The position numbers and the translations under genes are program-made. This document shows, piece by piece, positions 8,492-14,830 of a stretch of 34,674 bases of DNA; positions within the stretch are counted from its first letter, which is position 1; each line of letters opens with the position of its first letter. The stretch is taken from positions 1-34,674 of the forward strand of contig NZ_JAGOID010000022.1 in NCBI RefSeq assembly GCF_017995835.1, read 5' to 3'. The DNA comes from Amaricoccus sp. Its GTDB lineage: Bacteria; Pseudomonadota; Alphaproteobacteria; Rhodobacterales; Rhodobacteraceae. The notes beneath the pieces are model-generated. The model saw only the letters and a list, made by a program, of their open reading frames with translations. It made no database searches and was not told where the DNA came from.

Positions 8492-10296
8492 TGTTGCAGA
8501 ACTTCCACCGCCGCACGACGCCCGACACGGCGGCGGCGCGCCTTGCCGCACTGCGCGCCGCGATGGCGGAGGCCGGGGTGGACGCCTTCCTCGTGCCGCG
8601 GGCCGACGCCCACCAGGGCGAGAACGTCGCGCCCCGCGACGATCGGCTGGCCTGGCTCACGGGCTTCACCGGCTCGGCCGGCTTCGCGGTCGTCACCCGC
8701 GACGCCGCGGCGATCTTCGTCGACGGCCGCTACCGGTTGCAGGTCCGCGCCGAGACCGACCCGGCGGTCGTCGCCTGGGCGAGCCTGCCCGACGACAAGG
8801 CCGAGGACTGGCTCGTGGCGGCGCTGCCCGGAGGCGGGCGGGTGGGCTTCGACCCCTGGCTGCACGGCGCCGCCGAGATCGAGACGTTGACGGCCGCGCT
8901 CGGGCCGCGCCAGCTCGCGCTGGTGCGCGCCCCGAACCTCGTCGACAGGGTCTGGGTCGACCAGCCGCCGCCGCCCGCGGCGCCGCTCGCGATCCAGCCC
9001 GACGCGCTGGCCGGGCGAAGCGCGGCGGAAAAGCGCGCCGAGATCGGCCGCGCCCTCGCCGGGGGCGGGCTCGCCGCGGCGGTGCTGACGCTGCCCGATT
9101 CGATCGCCTGGCTCCTGAACGTCCGCGGCGGCGACGTGGCGCGCACGCCCGCGCCGCTCGCCTTCGCGGTTATCGCCTCCGACGGCCGCGTCGATCTCCT
9201 GCTCGACCCGGCCAAGGTCGGCCCCGAGGTCGCCGCCCATCTCGGTCCGGACGTGCGGATCCGGCCCGAGGCGGAATTCGGCGCCGTGCTCGACGGCCTC
9301 GCCGGCCGCGTCGCCCTCGACCGGACGACGGCGCCGCTCTGGGTCTCCGACCGCCTCGCCGCCGCCGGCCGCGCCGAGATCGTCTGGACGCCCGATCCCT
9401 GCGTGCTGCCCAAGGCGACCAAGACCGAGGCCGAGATCGCCGGCGCACGCGCCGCCCACCGGCGCGACGGCGCGGCCATGGCCTCGTTCCTCGCCTGGCT
9501 CGACGCGACGGCGCCCGGCGGCGGGCTGACCGAGATCGACGTCGTCCGCCGCCTCGAGGACATCCGCCGCGAGACCGGCGCGCTGCGCGACATCTCCTTC
9601 GACACCATCTGCGGCGCGGGTCCGGACGGCGCCATCGTCCACTACCGCGTCTCCGAGGCGACCAACCGCCCCGTGCGCCCGGGCGAACTGCTGCTCGTCG
9701 ACAGCGGGGCGCAATACCAGGACGGCACCACCGACATTACCCGCACCGTCGCCATCGGCGACCCGCCGCCCGGCGCCGCCGTGGCCTTCACGCTGGTGCT
9801 GAAGGGGCTGATCGCCATGAGCCGCCTGCGCTGGCCGCCGGGCCTCGCCGGCCGCGACATCGACGCGATCGCCCGGGCGCCGCTCTGGGCCGCCGGGCTC
9901 GACTACGACCACGGAACCGGCCACGGCGTCGGCAGCTATCTCGGCGTCCACGAGGGACCCGCCGGCCTGTCGCGCCGCTCGGCCGAGCCGATCCGGCCGG
10001 GGATGATCCTCTCCATCGAGCCCGGCTTCTACCGCGAGGGCGCCTTCGGCATCCGCATCGAGAACCTCGCCGTCGTGCGCCCGCCCGAGACCCCCGAGGG
10101 CGGCGAGCGCCCGATGCTGGGCTGGGAGACGCTGACCCTCGCCCCGATCGACCGTCGCCTGATCGACCCCTCCCGCCTCGACGCGGCCGAGCGCGCCTGG
10201 CTCGACGCCTACCACGCCCGCGTCGCGTCCGAACTCACGCCGCTCCTGCCCGCCGCCACTGCCGCCTGGCTCCGGACCGCCTGCGCGCCGCTCTGA
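8491..10296 (+). CDS. pepP: Xaa-Pro aminopeptidase (M24B family, long form)
   Basis: Cytoplasmic metallopeptidase that removes an N-terminal residue preceding proline. The 601 residues are much longer than E. coli PepP and match the three-domain form resembling eukaryotic XPNPEP1: two creatinase-like N-terminal domains, then the pita-bread catalytic domain, then a short C-terminal extension. Dinuclear metal ligands are visible: two Asp in LLVDSGAQYQDGTTDITRT, His in GTGHGVGSYLGVHEGP, Glu in ILSIEPGFY and Glu in FGIRIENL. A conserved DGRY near residue 76 marks domain I. The start overlaps the preceding small membrane protein gene by one base. The symbol is assigned by function; true orthology to E. 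coli pepP is not implied. Confidence 0.93.
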   Translation: MLQNFHRRTTPDTAAARLAALRAAMAEAGVDAFLVPRADAHQGENVAPRDDRLAWLTGFTGSAGFAVVTRDAAAIFVDGRYRLQVRAETDPAVVAWASLPDDKAEDWLVAALPGGGRVGFDPWLHGAAEIETLTAALGPRQLALVRAPNLVDRVWVDQPPPPAAPLAIQPDALAGRSAAEKRAEIGRALAGGGLAAAVLTLPDSIAWLLNVRGGDVARTPAPLAFAVIASDGRVDLLLDPAKVGPEVAAHLGPDVRIRPEAEFGAVLDGLAGRVALDRTTAPLWVSDRLAAAGRAEIVWTPDPCVLPKATKTEAEIAGARAAHRRDGAAMASFLAWLDATAPGGGLTEIDVVRRLEDIRRETGALRDISFDTICGAGPDGAIVHYRVSEATNRPVRPGELLLVDSGAQYQDGTTDITRTVAIGDPPPGAAVAFTLVLKGLIAMSRLRWPPGLAGRDIDAIARAPLWAAGLDYDHGTGHGVGSYLGVHEGPAGLSRRSAEPIRPGMILSIEPGFYREGAFGIRIENLAVVRPPETPEGGERPMLGWETLTLAPIDRRLIDPSRLDAAERAWLDAYHARVASELTPLLPAATAAWLRTACAPL

Positions 10297-10358
10297 TTCG
10301 CGAGAAGCGCTTCCGGCCAACGCTCCCGTCAGGGCGCCGGGTTCCGGAGCGCAGGACG

Positions 10359-11156
10359 TCAGGCCACCGCCGCCCGGGCCTCGTCGTTGAAGAACAGCGC
10401 CTGGCTGATGCAGGCCTTCACCTGGTCCTCGTCGAACGGCTTGTTCACCAGGAACGTCGGTTCGGGCCTCTCGCCAGTCAGCAGGCTCTCGGGGAAGGCG
10501 GTGATGAAGATCACCGGCAGCGGCGTGTCGGAGATGATCTCGTTGACCGCGTCGAGTCCGGAGGAGCCGTCGGCAAGCTGGATGTCGGCCAGCACCAATC
10601 CCGGCGGATCGGCCTTGAAGAGCTCGACCGCCTCCGCCCTGGTGCGGGCGATGCCGGTGACCCGATGCCCGAGCGACAGCGCGATCCGCTCGATGTCCAT
10701 GGCGATGAGCGGCTCGTCCTCGATGATCAGGATCGAGGTCGCGACCTGGCGGGAGATTTCCTCCGAGGCCCGCCGCAGCAGCTCCATCGCCTCCGCCGGT
10801 GTGACGTCGAGGATCTCGGCGATCTCCTCGCGGTTGTAACCCTCGAGCGCGGCGAGGAGGAACGCCTGCCGCGACGGGGGCGAGACCTGCGCGAGATTGC
10901 CGGCCGTCCGACGCTCCCAGGCCGACGCCGGCGCTGTCGGCTCGATCGCGGCCTGAAGGCCGGCGAAGCTGCGGGCGTAGAGGCTGAAAACGGCGATCCT
11001 GTCGCCCGACGCCTCGGGAAAGATCGTGATGTCCGCGATCAGCATCTCGAGCAGCGCCCGGACGCAGGCGTCTCCCGACGCCTGGCTGCCGGTGATCGCG
11101 CGCGAGTAGCGCCGCAGGCTGGGGAGATGCGGGGCGATCCGCGTGGAGAGTGGCAT
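10359..11156 (-). CDS. phyR: General stress response regulator PhyR (anti-anti-sigma factor)
   Basis: Response regulator of the alphaproteobacterial general stress response. In the known mechanism, phosphorylated PhyR exposes a sigma-like domain that captures NepR and frees EcfG. The 265-residue product has that hybrid layout: an ECF-sigma-like N-terminal half (about 1-135) with a region-4-like GYNREEIAEILDVTPAEAME, then a C-terminal receiver (about 140-260). The receiver has the acidic pocket IIEDEPLIAMDI (146-148), phosphoacceptor Asp191 in LVLADIQLADG, Thr219 and Lys239 in VNKPFDED. ATG 11156 is chosen over a frame open to 11219 because it begins the sigma-like domain and lies 50-60 bases after an EcfG-type promoter. 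It is divergent from nepR-ecfG. No histidine kinase is adjacent. Confidence 0.96.
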   Translation of the reverse strand: MPLSTRIAPHLPSLRRYSRAITGSQASGDACVRALLEMLIADITIFPEASGDRIAVFSLYARSFAGLQAAIEPTAPASAWERRTAGNLAQVSPPSRQAFLLAALEGYNREEIAEILDVTPAEAMELLRRASEEISRQVATSILIIEDEPLIAMDIERIALSLGHRVTGIARTRAEAVELFKADPPGLVLADIQLADGSSGLDAVNEIISDTPLPVIFITAFPESLLTGERPEPTFLVNKPFDEDQVKACISQALFFNDEARAAVA

Positions 11157-11212
11157 GACTACCCCGTGAAATGTGCAGCGCGCGCCCGGCTCGTGAGCGC
11201 GCAGTGCCCGAA

Positions 11213-11237
11213 AACGCACGCTCGCGCGAAAAGTTCC
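11213..11237 (-). promoter_or_regulatory. EcfG-type promoter of phyR
   Basis: On the minus strand GGAAC (11237-11233), 16 bases, then CGTT (11216-11213): a perfect match to the published EcfG consensus GGAAC-N16/17-CGTT. The phyR start codon is about 57 bases downstream of the -10. Presence of the motif is seen directly; activity is inferred. Confidence 0.88.
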
Positions 11238-11246
11238 CGACCGGCC

Positions 11247-11272
11247 GGAACCATTCTCTCGCTCCGGACATT
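11247..11272 (+). promoter_or_regulatory. EcfG-type promoter of nepR-ecfG
   Basis: GGAAC (11247-11251), 17 bases, then CATT (11269-11272), one mismatch to the EcfG -10 CGTT. It lies 31 bases before the nepR start codon. Its -35 is only 9 bases from the opposing phyR -35, and together 11233-11251 read as GTTCC-N9-GGAAC. Confidence 0.75.
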
Positions 11273-11303
11273 GCCGCTATGCTTGCAGACCAAGGACAGC
11301 CAG

Positions 11304-11543
11304 TTGAGATCGATCGTCGTGACCGGAAGACGCCCCCCCGGAGAGCCGCCCCCCGAGGGACAGGCTGTTTCCCGCCCGCCTCGCCGCGCCAGACCGCGGT
11401 CCAGGGACCTCCTCGGCCCCGAATGCGAGATCGGGTTCCGCCTGCGCGAATACTACGGCGCCTTCGAGAAGGAGCCCATACCGCCCGAGATCATCGACCT
11501 TCTCGAGCGGCTCGACGAGGTCGAGCGCCGGAGCGACCCGTGA
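11304..11543 (+). CDS. nepR: Anti-sigma factor NepR
   Basis: Small anti-sigma factor that holds EcfG inactive until phosphorylated PhyR binds it. The 79-residue product has a disordered, Arg/Pro-rich N-terminus and the two NepR helices: IGFRLREYYGAFEKEPIPPE (residues about 43-62) and IIDLLERLDEVERR. This is the family pattern of 'IG..LR..Y......PIP..ii.LL..Ld'. A TTG start at 11304 is proposed because AAGGA lies 7 bases before it; GTG 11319 would give 74 residues without a good site. Longer frames upstream run through the promoter and are excluded. The gene ends in a GTGA overlap with ecfG, so anti-sigma and sigma are coupled in translation. Confidence 0.88.
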   Translation: MRSIVVTGRRPPGEPPPEGQAVSRPPRRARPRSRDLLGPECEIGFRLREYYGAFEKEPIPPEIIDLLERLDEVERRSDP

Positions 11544-12106
11544 CCGGCGAGGACGGCGCCGTCCCGAGCTTCAAGGCCACTCTGATCGCCGCCCTGCCCT
11601 CGCTCCGCGCCTTCGCCATGTCGCTGACCGGACGCCACGACCAGGCCGACGATCTGGTGCAGGAGACGGTGACGCGCGCCTGGGCCAAGCAGGACGCCTT
11701 CACCCTCGGCACCAACATGAACGCATGGCTCTTCACGATCCTGCGCAACCTCTTCTACAGCCAGATGCGCAAGCGCGGACGCGAAGTGCAGGACGTCGAC
11801 GGCGCCTTCTCCTCCCGGGTCGGCGTCGCGCCGAGCCATGACGGGCGGATGGACCTCGCCGACTTCCGGCGCGCCCTCGACCGCCTGCCGCCGAACCAGC
11901 GCGAGGCGCTGTTGCTGATCGGGGCGGCCGGGTTCTCCTACGAGGAGGCCGCGGAGATCTGCGGCTGCGCCGTCGGCACGGTAAAGAGCCGCGTCAGCCG
12001 GGCGCGCTTGCGGCTCCAGGAACTCCTCGGCGTCTCCGGGGCCAGCGACTACGGCCCCGATGCGACCACCTCGGCGCCGGTCGTGACCCGAGCCTTCGCC
12101 GACTGA
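11540..12106 (+). CDS. ecfG: ECF sigma factor EcfG (general stress response)
   Basis: RNA polymerase sigma factor directing the general stress regulon. The 188-residue protein has region 2 (LRAFAMSLTGRHDQADDLVQ to NAWLFTILRNLFYSQMRK) and region 4 (DFRRALDRLPPNQREALLL, then SYEEAAEICGCAVGTVKSRV as the helix-turn-helix). The 'SLTG' and 'DLVQET' patterns and adjacency to phyR and nepR identify the EcfG (ECF15) group rather than another ECF. Start: GTG 11540 overlaps the nepR stop by 4 bases. The frame is open far upstream with an ATG at 11171, but that would cross the promoter and nepR. A C-terminal tail (residues about 165-188) is unconserved. Confidence 0.95.
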   Translation: MTGEDGAVPSFKATLIAALPSLRAFAMSLTGRHDQADDLVQETVTRAWAKQDAFTLGTNMNAWLFTILRNLFYSQMRKRGREVQDVDGAFSSRVGVAPSHDGRMDLADFRRALDRLPPNQREALLLIGAAGFSYEEAAEICGCAVGTVKSRVSRARLRLQELLGVSGASDYGPDATTSAPVVTRAFAD

Positions 12107-12127
12107 GCCCTGCGCCACCCGAGAAAC

Positions 12128-12151
12128 GGCGCCGCTCCCCCGAGCGGCGCC
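12128..12151. terminator. Hairpin between convergent ecfG and PRC-barrel genes
   Basis: Perfect 10-bp stem GGCGCCGCTC / GAGCGGCGCC with a CCCC loop, placed midway between the two convergent stop codons. There is no clean T-tract on either side (GGCGTTCTT on the plus strand), so termination would be weak or Rho-assisted. It may serve both genes. Confidence 0.55.
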
Positions 12152-12179
12152 GGCGTTCTTGCTTCGCGTGCCGGAAAGG

Positions 12180-12656
12180 TCAGCCCTCGTAGACGGGCCG
12201 GTTCTCGATGCTCTCCGGCGTCAGGTTCGTCCGGACGATGAGCGCGCCGGTCGAATCCTGCAACACCTGGACCTCGTCCGGTTCGAGCAGGACCTTGTTG
12301 GCGCCGAACCCGAGCACGCCGCCGAACGTCGCCACCACGCCCTCGACCTCGTTGTTGTCCGTGATCAGCACATCGCCGACCGTGGCGATGGTCTCGTCGT
12401 TATGGTTGACGAGGTTGGTCCCGATCAGCTGGTCCGTCGAGATCGTCGACAGCTCCACCGTGGTGAAACCCTCCGGCGCCAACGGATCCGCAGCCGGCGC
12501 CATGGGATCAGCCGCCGGCGCCAGCGGCGCCGGGGTCACGCCGTCCATCGGCGCAACCGCCGGCGGGGTGGCGGGGTCCACGGGCTGGGTCTGGGCCTGA
12601 ACGCCCGCGACCGCGAGCGCGGCGAATGCGGCGGAGGCGAATAGGGTCTTCAGCAT
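12180..12656 (-). CDS. Exported PRC-barrel domain protein
   Basis: A 158-residue protein with a Sec signal peptide (MLKTLFASAAFAALAVAGVQA, cleavage near residue 21; here shown broken as MLKTLFASAAF plus AALAVAGVQA). An Ala/Pro/Asp-rich linker follows (about 22-62), with two near-repeats of 'APAADPxAP'. A PRC-barrel domain follows (about 68-130), with 'STDQLIGTNLVNHNDETIATVGDVLI' split over its first strands. PRC-barrel proteins in this class are envelope proteins often induced by stress; the molecular role is unknown. It has a strong AAGGAG 8 bases before the ATG and a perfect EcfG-type promoter about 65 bases upstream, so it is probably a direct EcfG target. Confidence 0.85.
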   Translation of the reverse strand: MLKTLFASAAFAALAVAGVQAQTQPVDPATPPAVAPMDGVTPAPLAPAADPMAPAADPLAPEGFTTVELSTISTDQLIGTNLVNHNDETIATVGDVLITDNNEVEGVVATFGGVLGFGANKVLLEPDEVQVLQDSTGALIVRTNLTPESIENRPVYEG

Positions 12657-12720
12657 TTGAGGCTCTCCTTCTGGTCAACTCGTCTCCTCGGAAGCAATTG
12701 CGGCTCCGGGACGTCGAACC

Positions 12721-12745
12721 AACGCCACCGGATGCATGAAGTTCC
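12721..12745 (-). promoter_or_regulatory. EcfG-type promoter of the PRC-barrel gene
   Basis: Minus-strand GGAAC (12745-12741), 16 bases, CGTT (12724-12721): a perfect consensus match. A 12-bp palindrome, CGGAATATTCCG (12745-12756), abuts and overlaps the upstream edge of the -35, and A/T-rich sequence continues to about 12790. Confidence 0.87.
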
Positions 12746-12819
12746 GGAATATTCCGAAACAGATTTCAACCATTCGCATATTCCAATAAACAGGCGGGCA
12801 CCCCAGAGGAGCGCCCACC

Positions 12820-12837
12820 AAAAAAGCCCGCCGGGCC
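12820..12837 (-). terminator. Rho-independent terminator of csbD
   Basis: On the minus strand a compact GCCC-GGC-GGGC hairpin (12836-12826) is followed directly by TTTTTT (12825-12820). It begins 6-7 bases after the csbD stop. The stem is short but very GC-rich and the T-tract is the longest in this region. Confidence 0.8.
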
Positions 12838-12842
12838 GTCGA

Positions 12843-13040
12843 TCAGTTCATCTTCGCCCAGTCATCGACCTGCTTCTCGGCCTCTTCCTTGGTCACGCCG
12901 TAGGCCGACTGAACCTTGCCGGCCAGCTCGCGGCGGCTCCCCTTGACTTCCTGAAGATCGTTGTCCGTGAGCTTGCCCCAACGCTTCTGCGCGGCGCCGG
13001 TCATTTCCTTCCACTTGCCTTCGATCTGGTCCCAGTTCAT
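12843..13040 (-). CDS. CsbD-family stress protein
   Basis: A 65-residue soluble protein of the CsbD/YjbJ family, small, abundant, hydrophilic proteins induced in general stress in many bacteria, with no known biochemical activity. The family start MNWDQIEGKWKEMTGAAQKR and the following GKLTDNDLQEVKGSRREL are unmistakable, as is the C-terminal EEAEKQVDDW. ATG 13040 follows AAGGAGGA; longer in-frame starts lack a site and family match. It has a perfect EcfG-type promoter 43 bases upstream and its own terminator. It therefore looks like a single-gene EcfG target placed beside the regulator locus. Confidence 0.92.
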   Translation of the reverse strand: MNWDQIEGKWKEMTGAAQKRWGKLTDNDLQEVKGSRRELAGKVQSAYGVTKEEAEKQVDDWAKMN

Positions 13041-13082
13041 GCGGTCCTCCTTGCGTCGGCCATCATCGGCCGCCGGGTACCC

Positions 13083-13107
13083 AACGTCCCCGCACGGGTC
13101 AGGTTCC
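13083..13107 (-). promoter_or_regulatory. EcfG-type promoter of csbD
   Basis: Minus-strand GGAAC (13107-13103), 16 bases, CGTT (13086-13083): a perfect consensus match. The csbD ATG is 43 bases downstream of the -10. The motif lies just beyond the stop codon of the neighbouring CinA/MoaB-like gene, so csbD need not depend on readthrough. Confidence 0.87.
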
Positions 13108-13129
13108 CGTTCCGCGCCGCCCGCGACGG

Positions 13130-13867
13130 TCAGGCCGGCGCCCCGAGCCCGGCGACGAGCGCGGCCAGCCCGGCCTTCGCGGCGGCCAGCGCGTCCGCAT
13201 CGGCGGAGCGCAGGACCACGCTGGCGCCGAAGCCCTGCTCGTCCTGGAACGGATAGCATCCGATGGCGACGGCGGGATGCGCGGCGGCAAGCTCCGCGAG
13301 CGGGCCCGCGATGATCCCCTCCGGCCGGCGAATGATCCGCGAGACGCTGCCGACCGGCGCGCCGGCCGCCAGCCGCGGCGCCAGCCAGCCAACCATGGCG
13401 ACGAAAACCTGCGGCACGCCCGCCATGACATGGACATTGCCGATCGTGAAACCCGGCGCCTTCGAGACGGCGTTCTCGATCAGGGTCGCGCCGTCGGGGA
13501 TGCGCGCCATCCGCAGCCGCGCCGGGTTCAGCTCCCGCTCCGGATCGGCGTAGTTGGTCGCGAGGATGGCGCGGGCGTCCGCGCGCACGCCGATCCCGAC
13601 CCCGAACGCGGCGGCGATGGCGTCGGCGGTGATGTCGTCATGGGTCGGCCCGATGCCGCCCGAGGTGAAGACGTGATCGTAGCGCGACCGCAGCGCATTG
13701 ACCGCGGCGACGATCTCCTCCGTCACGTCGGGCACCGCCCGCGCCTCGCGCAGGTCGATGCCGATGGCGGCCAGCGTCCGGGCAAGGTGGTTGGTGTTGG
13801 TGTCGAGCGTGCGCCCGGACAGGATCTCGTCCCCGATGGTCAGCATCGCGGCGGTCGGATTCGGCAT
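13130..13867 (-). CDS. CinA/MoaB-like molybdopterin-binding domain protein
   Basis: A 245-residue single-domain protein of the MoCF-biosynthesis/CinA N-terminal family, with MLTIGDEILSGRTLDTNTNH at the N-terminus and the ligand-binding loop FTSGGIGPTHDDITADA at about 67-83. The C-terminal nicotinamide-nucleotide amidase domain of full CinA is absent, as in many alphaproteobacterial 'competence/damage-inducible protein A' annotations. Such proteins have been linked to ADP-ribose/NMN handling or molybdopterin, and neither can be assigned here. Start ATG 13867 follows GAGGG; the much longer open frame upstream is antisense to sfsA. It is divergent from sfsA with 39 bases between starts. Confidence 0.88.
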   Translation of the reverse strand: MPNPTAAMLTIGDEILSGRTLDTNTNHLARTLAAIGIDLREARAVPDVTEEIVAAVNALRSRYDHVFTSGGIGPTHDDITADAIAAAFGVGIGVRADARAILATNYADPERELNPARLRMARIPDGATLIENAVSKAPGFTIGNVHVMAGVPQVFVAMVGWLAPRLAAGAPVGSVSRIIRRPEGIIAGPLAELAAAHPAVAIGCYPFQDEQGFGASVVLRSADADALAAAKAGLAALVAGLGAPA

Positions 13868-13906
13868 CGGCTTGCCCTCGTTGCGGCGGCGCGCCACGGT
13901 CGGGGG

Positions 13907-14611
13907 ATGCAGTTCGCCCGCCCCCTCCTCCGCGGCCGCCTCGTGCGACGGTATAAGCGATTCTTCGCGGACGTCATGCTCGACGACGGCCGGGAGGTCA
14001 CGGCGCATTGCCCGAACCCCGGCGCCATGCTCGGGCTCGTCGCCCCGGGCCTGCCGGTCTGGGTCGAGCCCAACGACGACCCGCGCCGGAAACTGCGTTT
14101 CGCCTGGCGGCTGGCCGAGCCCGAGCCGGGGCGCTGGGTCGGCATCGATGCGAGCCTGCCCAACCGCGTCGTCGCCGAGGGCCTCGCCGCCGGCCTCGCG
14201 CCGGCGCTCGCCGGCTACGACGCCTTTCGGCCCGAGACCCGCTACGGCGCGGCGAGCCGCGTCGACTTCCTCGCCGCCGGTCCCGGACTGCCGCCGGCCT
14301 ATGTGGAGGTGAAGAACGTCCACTTCTGCCGCACGCCCGGGCTCGCCGAGTTTCCCGACTGCGTGACCGCGCGCGGCGCGAAGCACCTGCGCGAACTCGC
14401 CGCCATGGTGGCGGGCGGCGCGCGCTCGATCATGCTCTACCTCGTCCAGCGCGGCGACTGCGACCGGATGCGCGTCGCCGCCGACCTCGACCCGGCCTAT
14501 GCCGCCGCCTTCGCCGCCGCCCGCGCCGCCGGCGTCGAAGCCGTCGCCCACCGCGCCGACGTCTCCCCCGCGGGCGTCGCCTTCGGCGGCGAGATCCCGA
14601 TGGTCGAATAG
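13907..14611 (+). CDS. sfsA: Sugar fermentation stimulation protein SfsA homolog
   Basis: A 234-residue member of the SfsA family, proposed nucleic-acid-binding/nuclease-like proteins whose role is unsettled. Family landmarks are MQFARPLLRGRLVRRYKRF and AHCPNPGAMLGL, then ASLPNRVVAEGL, then RVDFL, then YVEVKNVHFCRTPGLAEFPD and TARGAKHLREL. A C-terminal ALYLVQRGDC-like segment (MLYLVQRGDCDRM) also fits. The PD-(D/E)XK-like residues (Asp in RVDFL, Glu and Lys in VEVKN) are intact. ATG 13907 follows a run of G residues; the longer open frame upstream is a shadow of the divergent gene. The dispersed repeat lies 63 bases after its stop. Confidence 0.93.
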   Translation: MQFARPLLRGRLVRRYKRFFADVMLDDGREVTAHCPNPGAMLGLVAPGLPVWVEPNDDPRRKLRFAWRLAEPEPGRWVGIDASLPNRVVAEGLAAGLAPALAGYDAFRPETRYGAASRVDFLAAGPGLPPAYVEVKNVHFCRTPGLAEFPDCVTARGAKHLRELAAMVAGGARSIMLYLVQRGDCDRMRVAADLDPAYAAAFAAARAAGVEAVAHRADVSPAGVAFGGEIPMVE

Positions 14612-14674
14612 TGCCTTCGCCGCTGCCTGATAGAGTCTACCAAGGCCACCCGGCACAACACGGGCTAACACGCG

Positions 14675-14760
14675 TGATAGATAGGGTAACTATCTGAATA
14701 TACACGATAAAAATGTCAAAGGCCAAAAAGGTCCGCGAGTCGTTTCATCGCCGGTATGAT
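14675..14760 (+). repeat. Dispersed AT-rich promoter-like repeat, copy 2
   Basis: This is the second copy of the repeat at 119-209, in the same orientation. It carries a 17-bp dyad, AGATAG-GGTAA-CTATCT (14679-14695), of the size and style of a TetR-type operator. Eighteen bases after it an ATG (14713) opens the frame MSKAKKVRESFHRRYDP, which continues to 14886 without any recognisable domain, the tail being antisense to the SDR gene. On the minus strand TTGACA and TATATT-like elements are present but not at ideal spacing. It may be the 5' end and operator of a gene whose body is gone, or a small non-autonomous element. Between sfsA and the SDR gene nothing else is seen. Confidence 0.75.
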
Positions 14761-14830
14761 CCCTTCGGCACGGCCTGCTGCGTCCATCCGACTTCGACGC
14801 ATCGACCGGACCGATCAGGCGGAGTTGGTT

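Noticed and set aside
11171-11539. N-terminal extension of EcfG from ATG 11171
   Set aside because: It would run through both EcfG promoters and all of nepR in another frame; GTG 11540 gives the normal sigma factor and a coupled overlap.
13130-14671. Long N-terminal extension of the CinA/MoaB-like protein
   Set aside because: The extension is antisense to sfsA and matches no domain; ATG 13867 gives the family N-terminus with a ribosome binding site.
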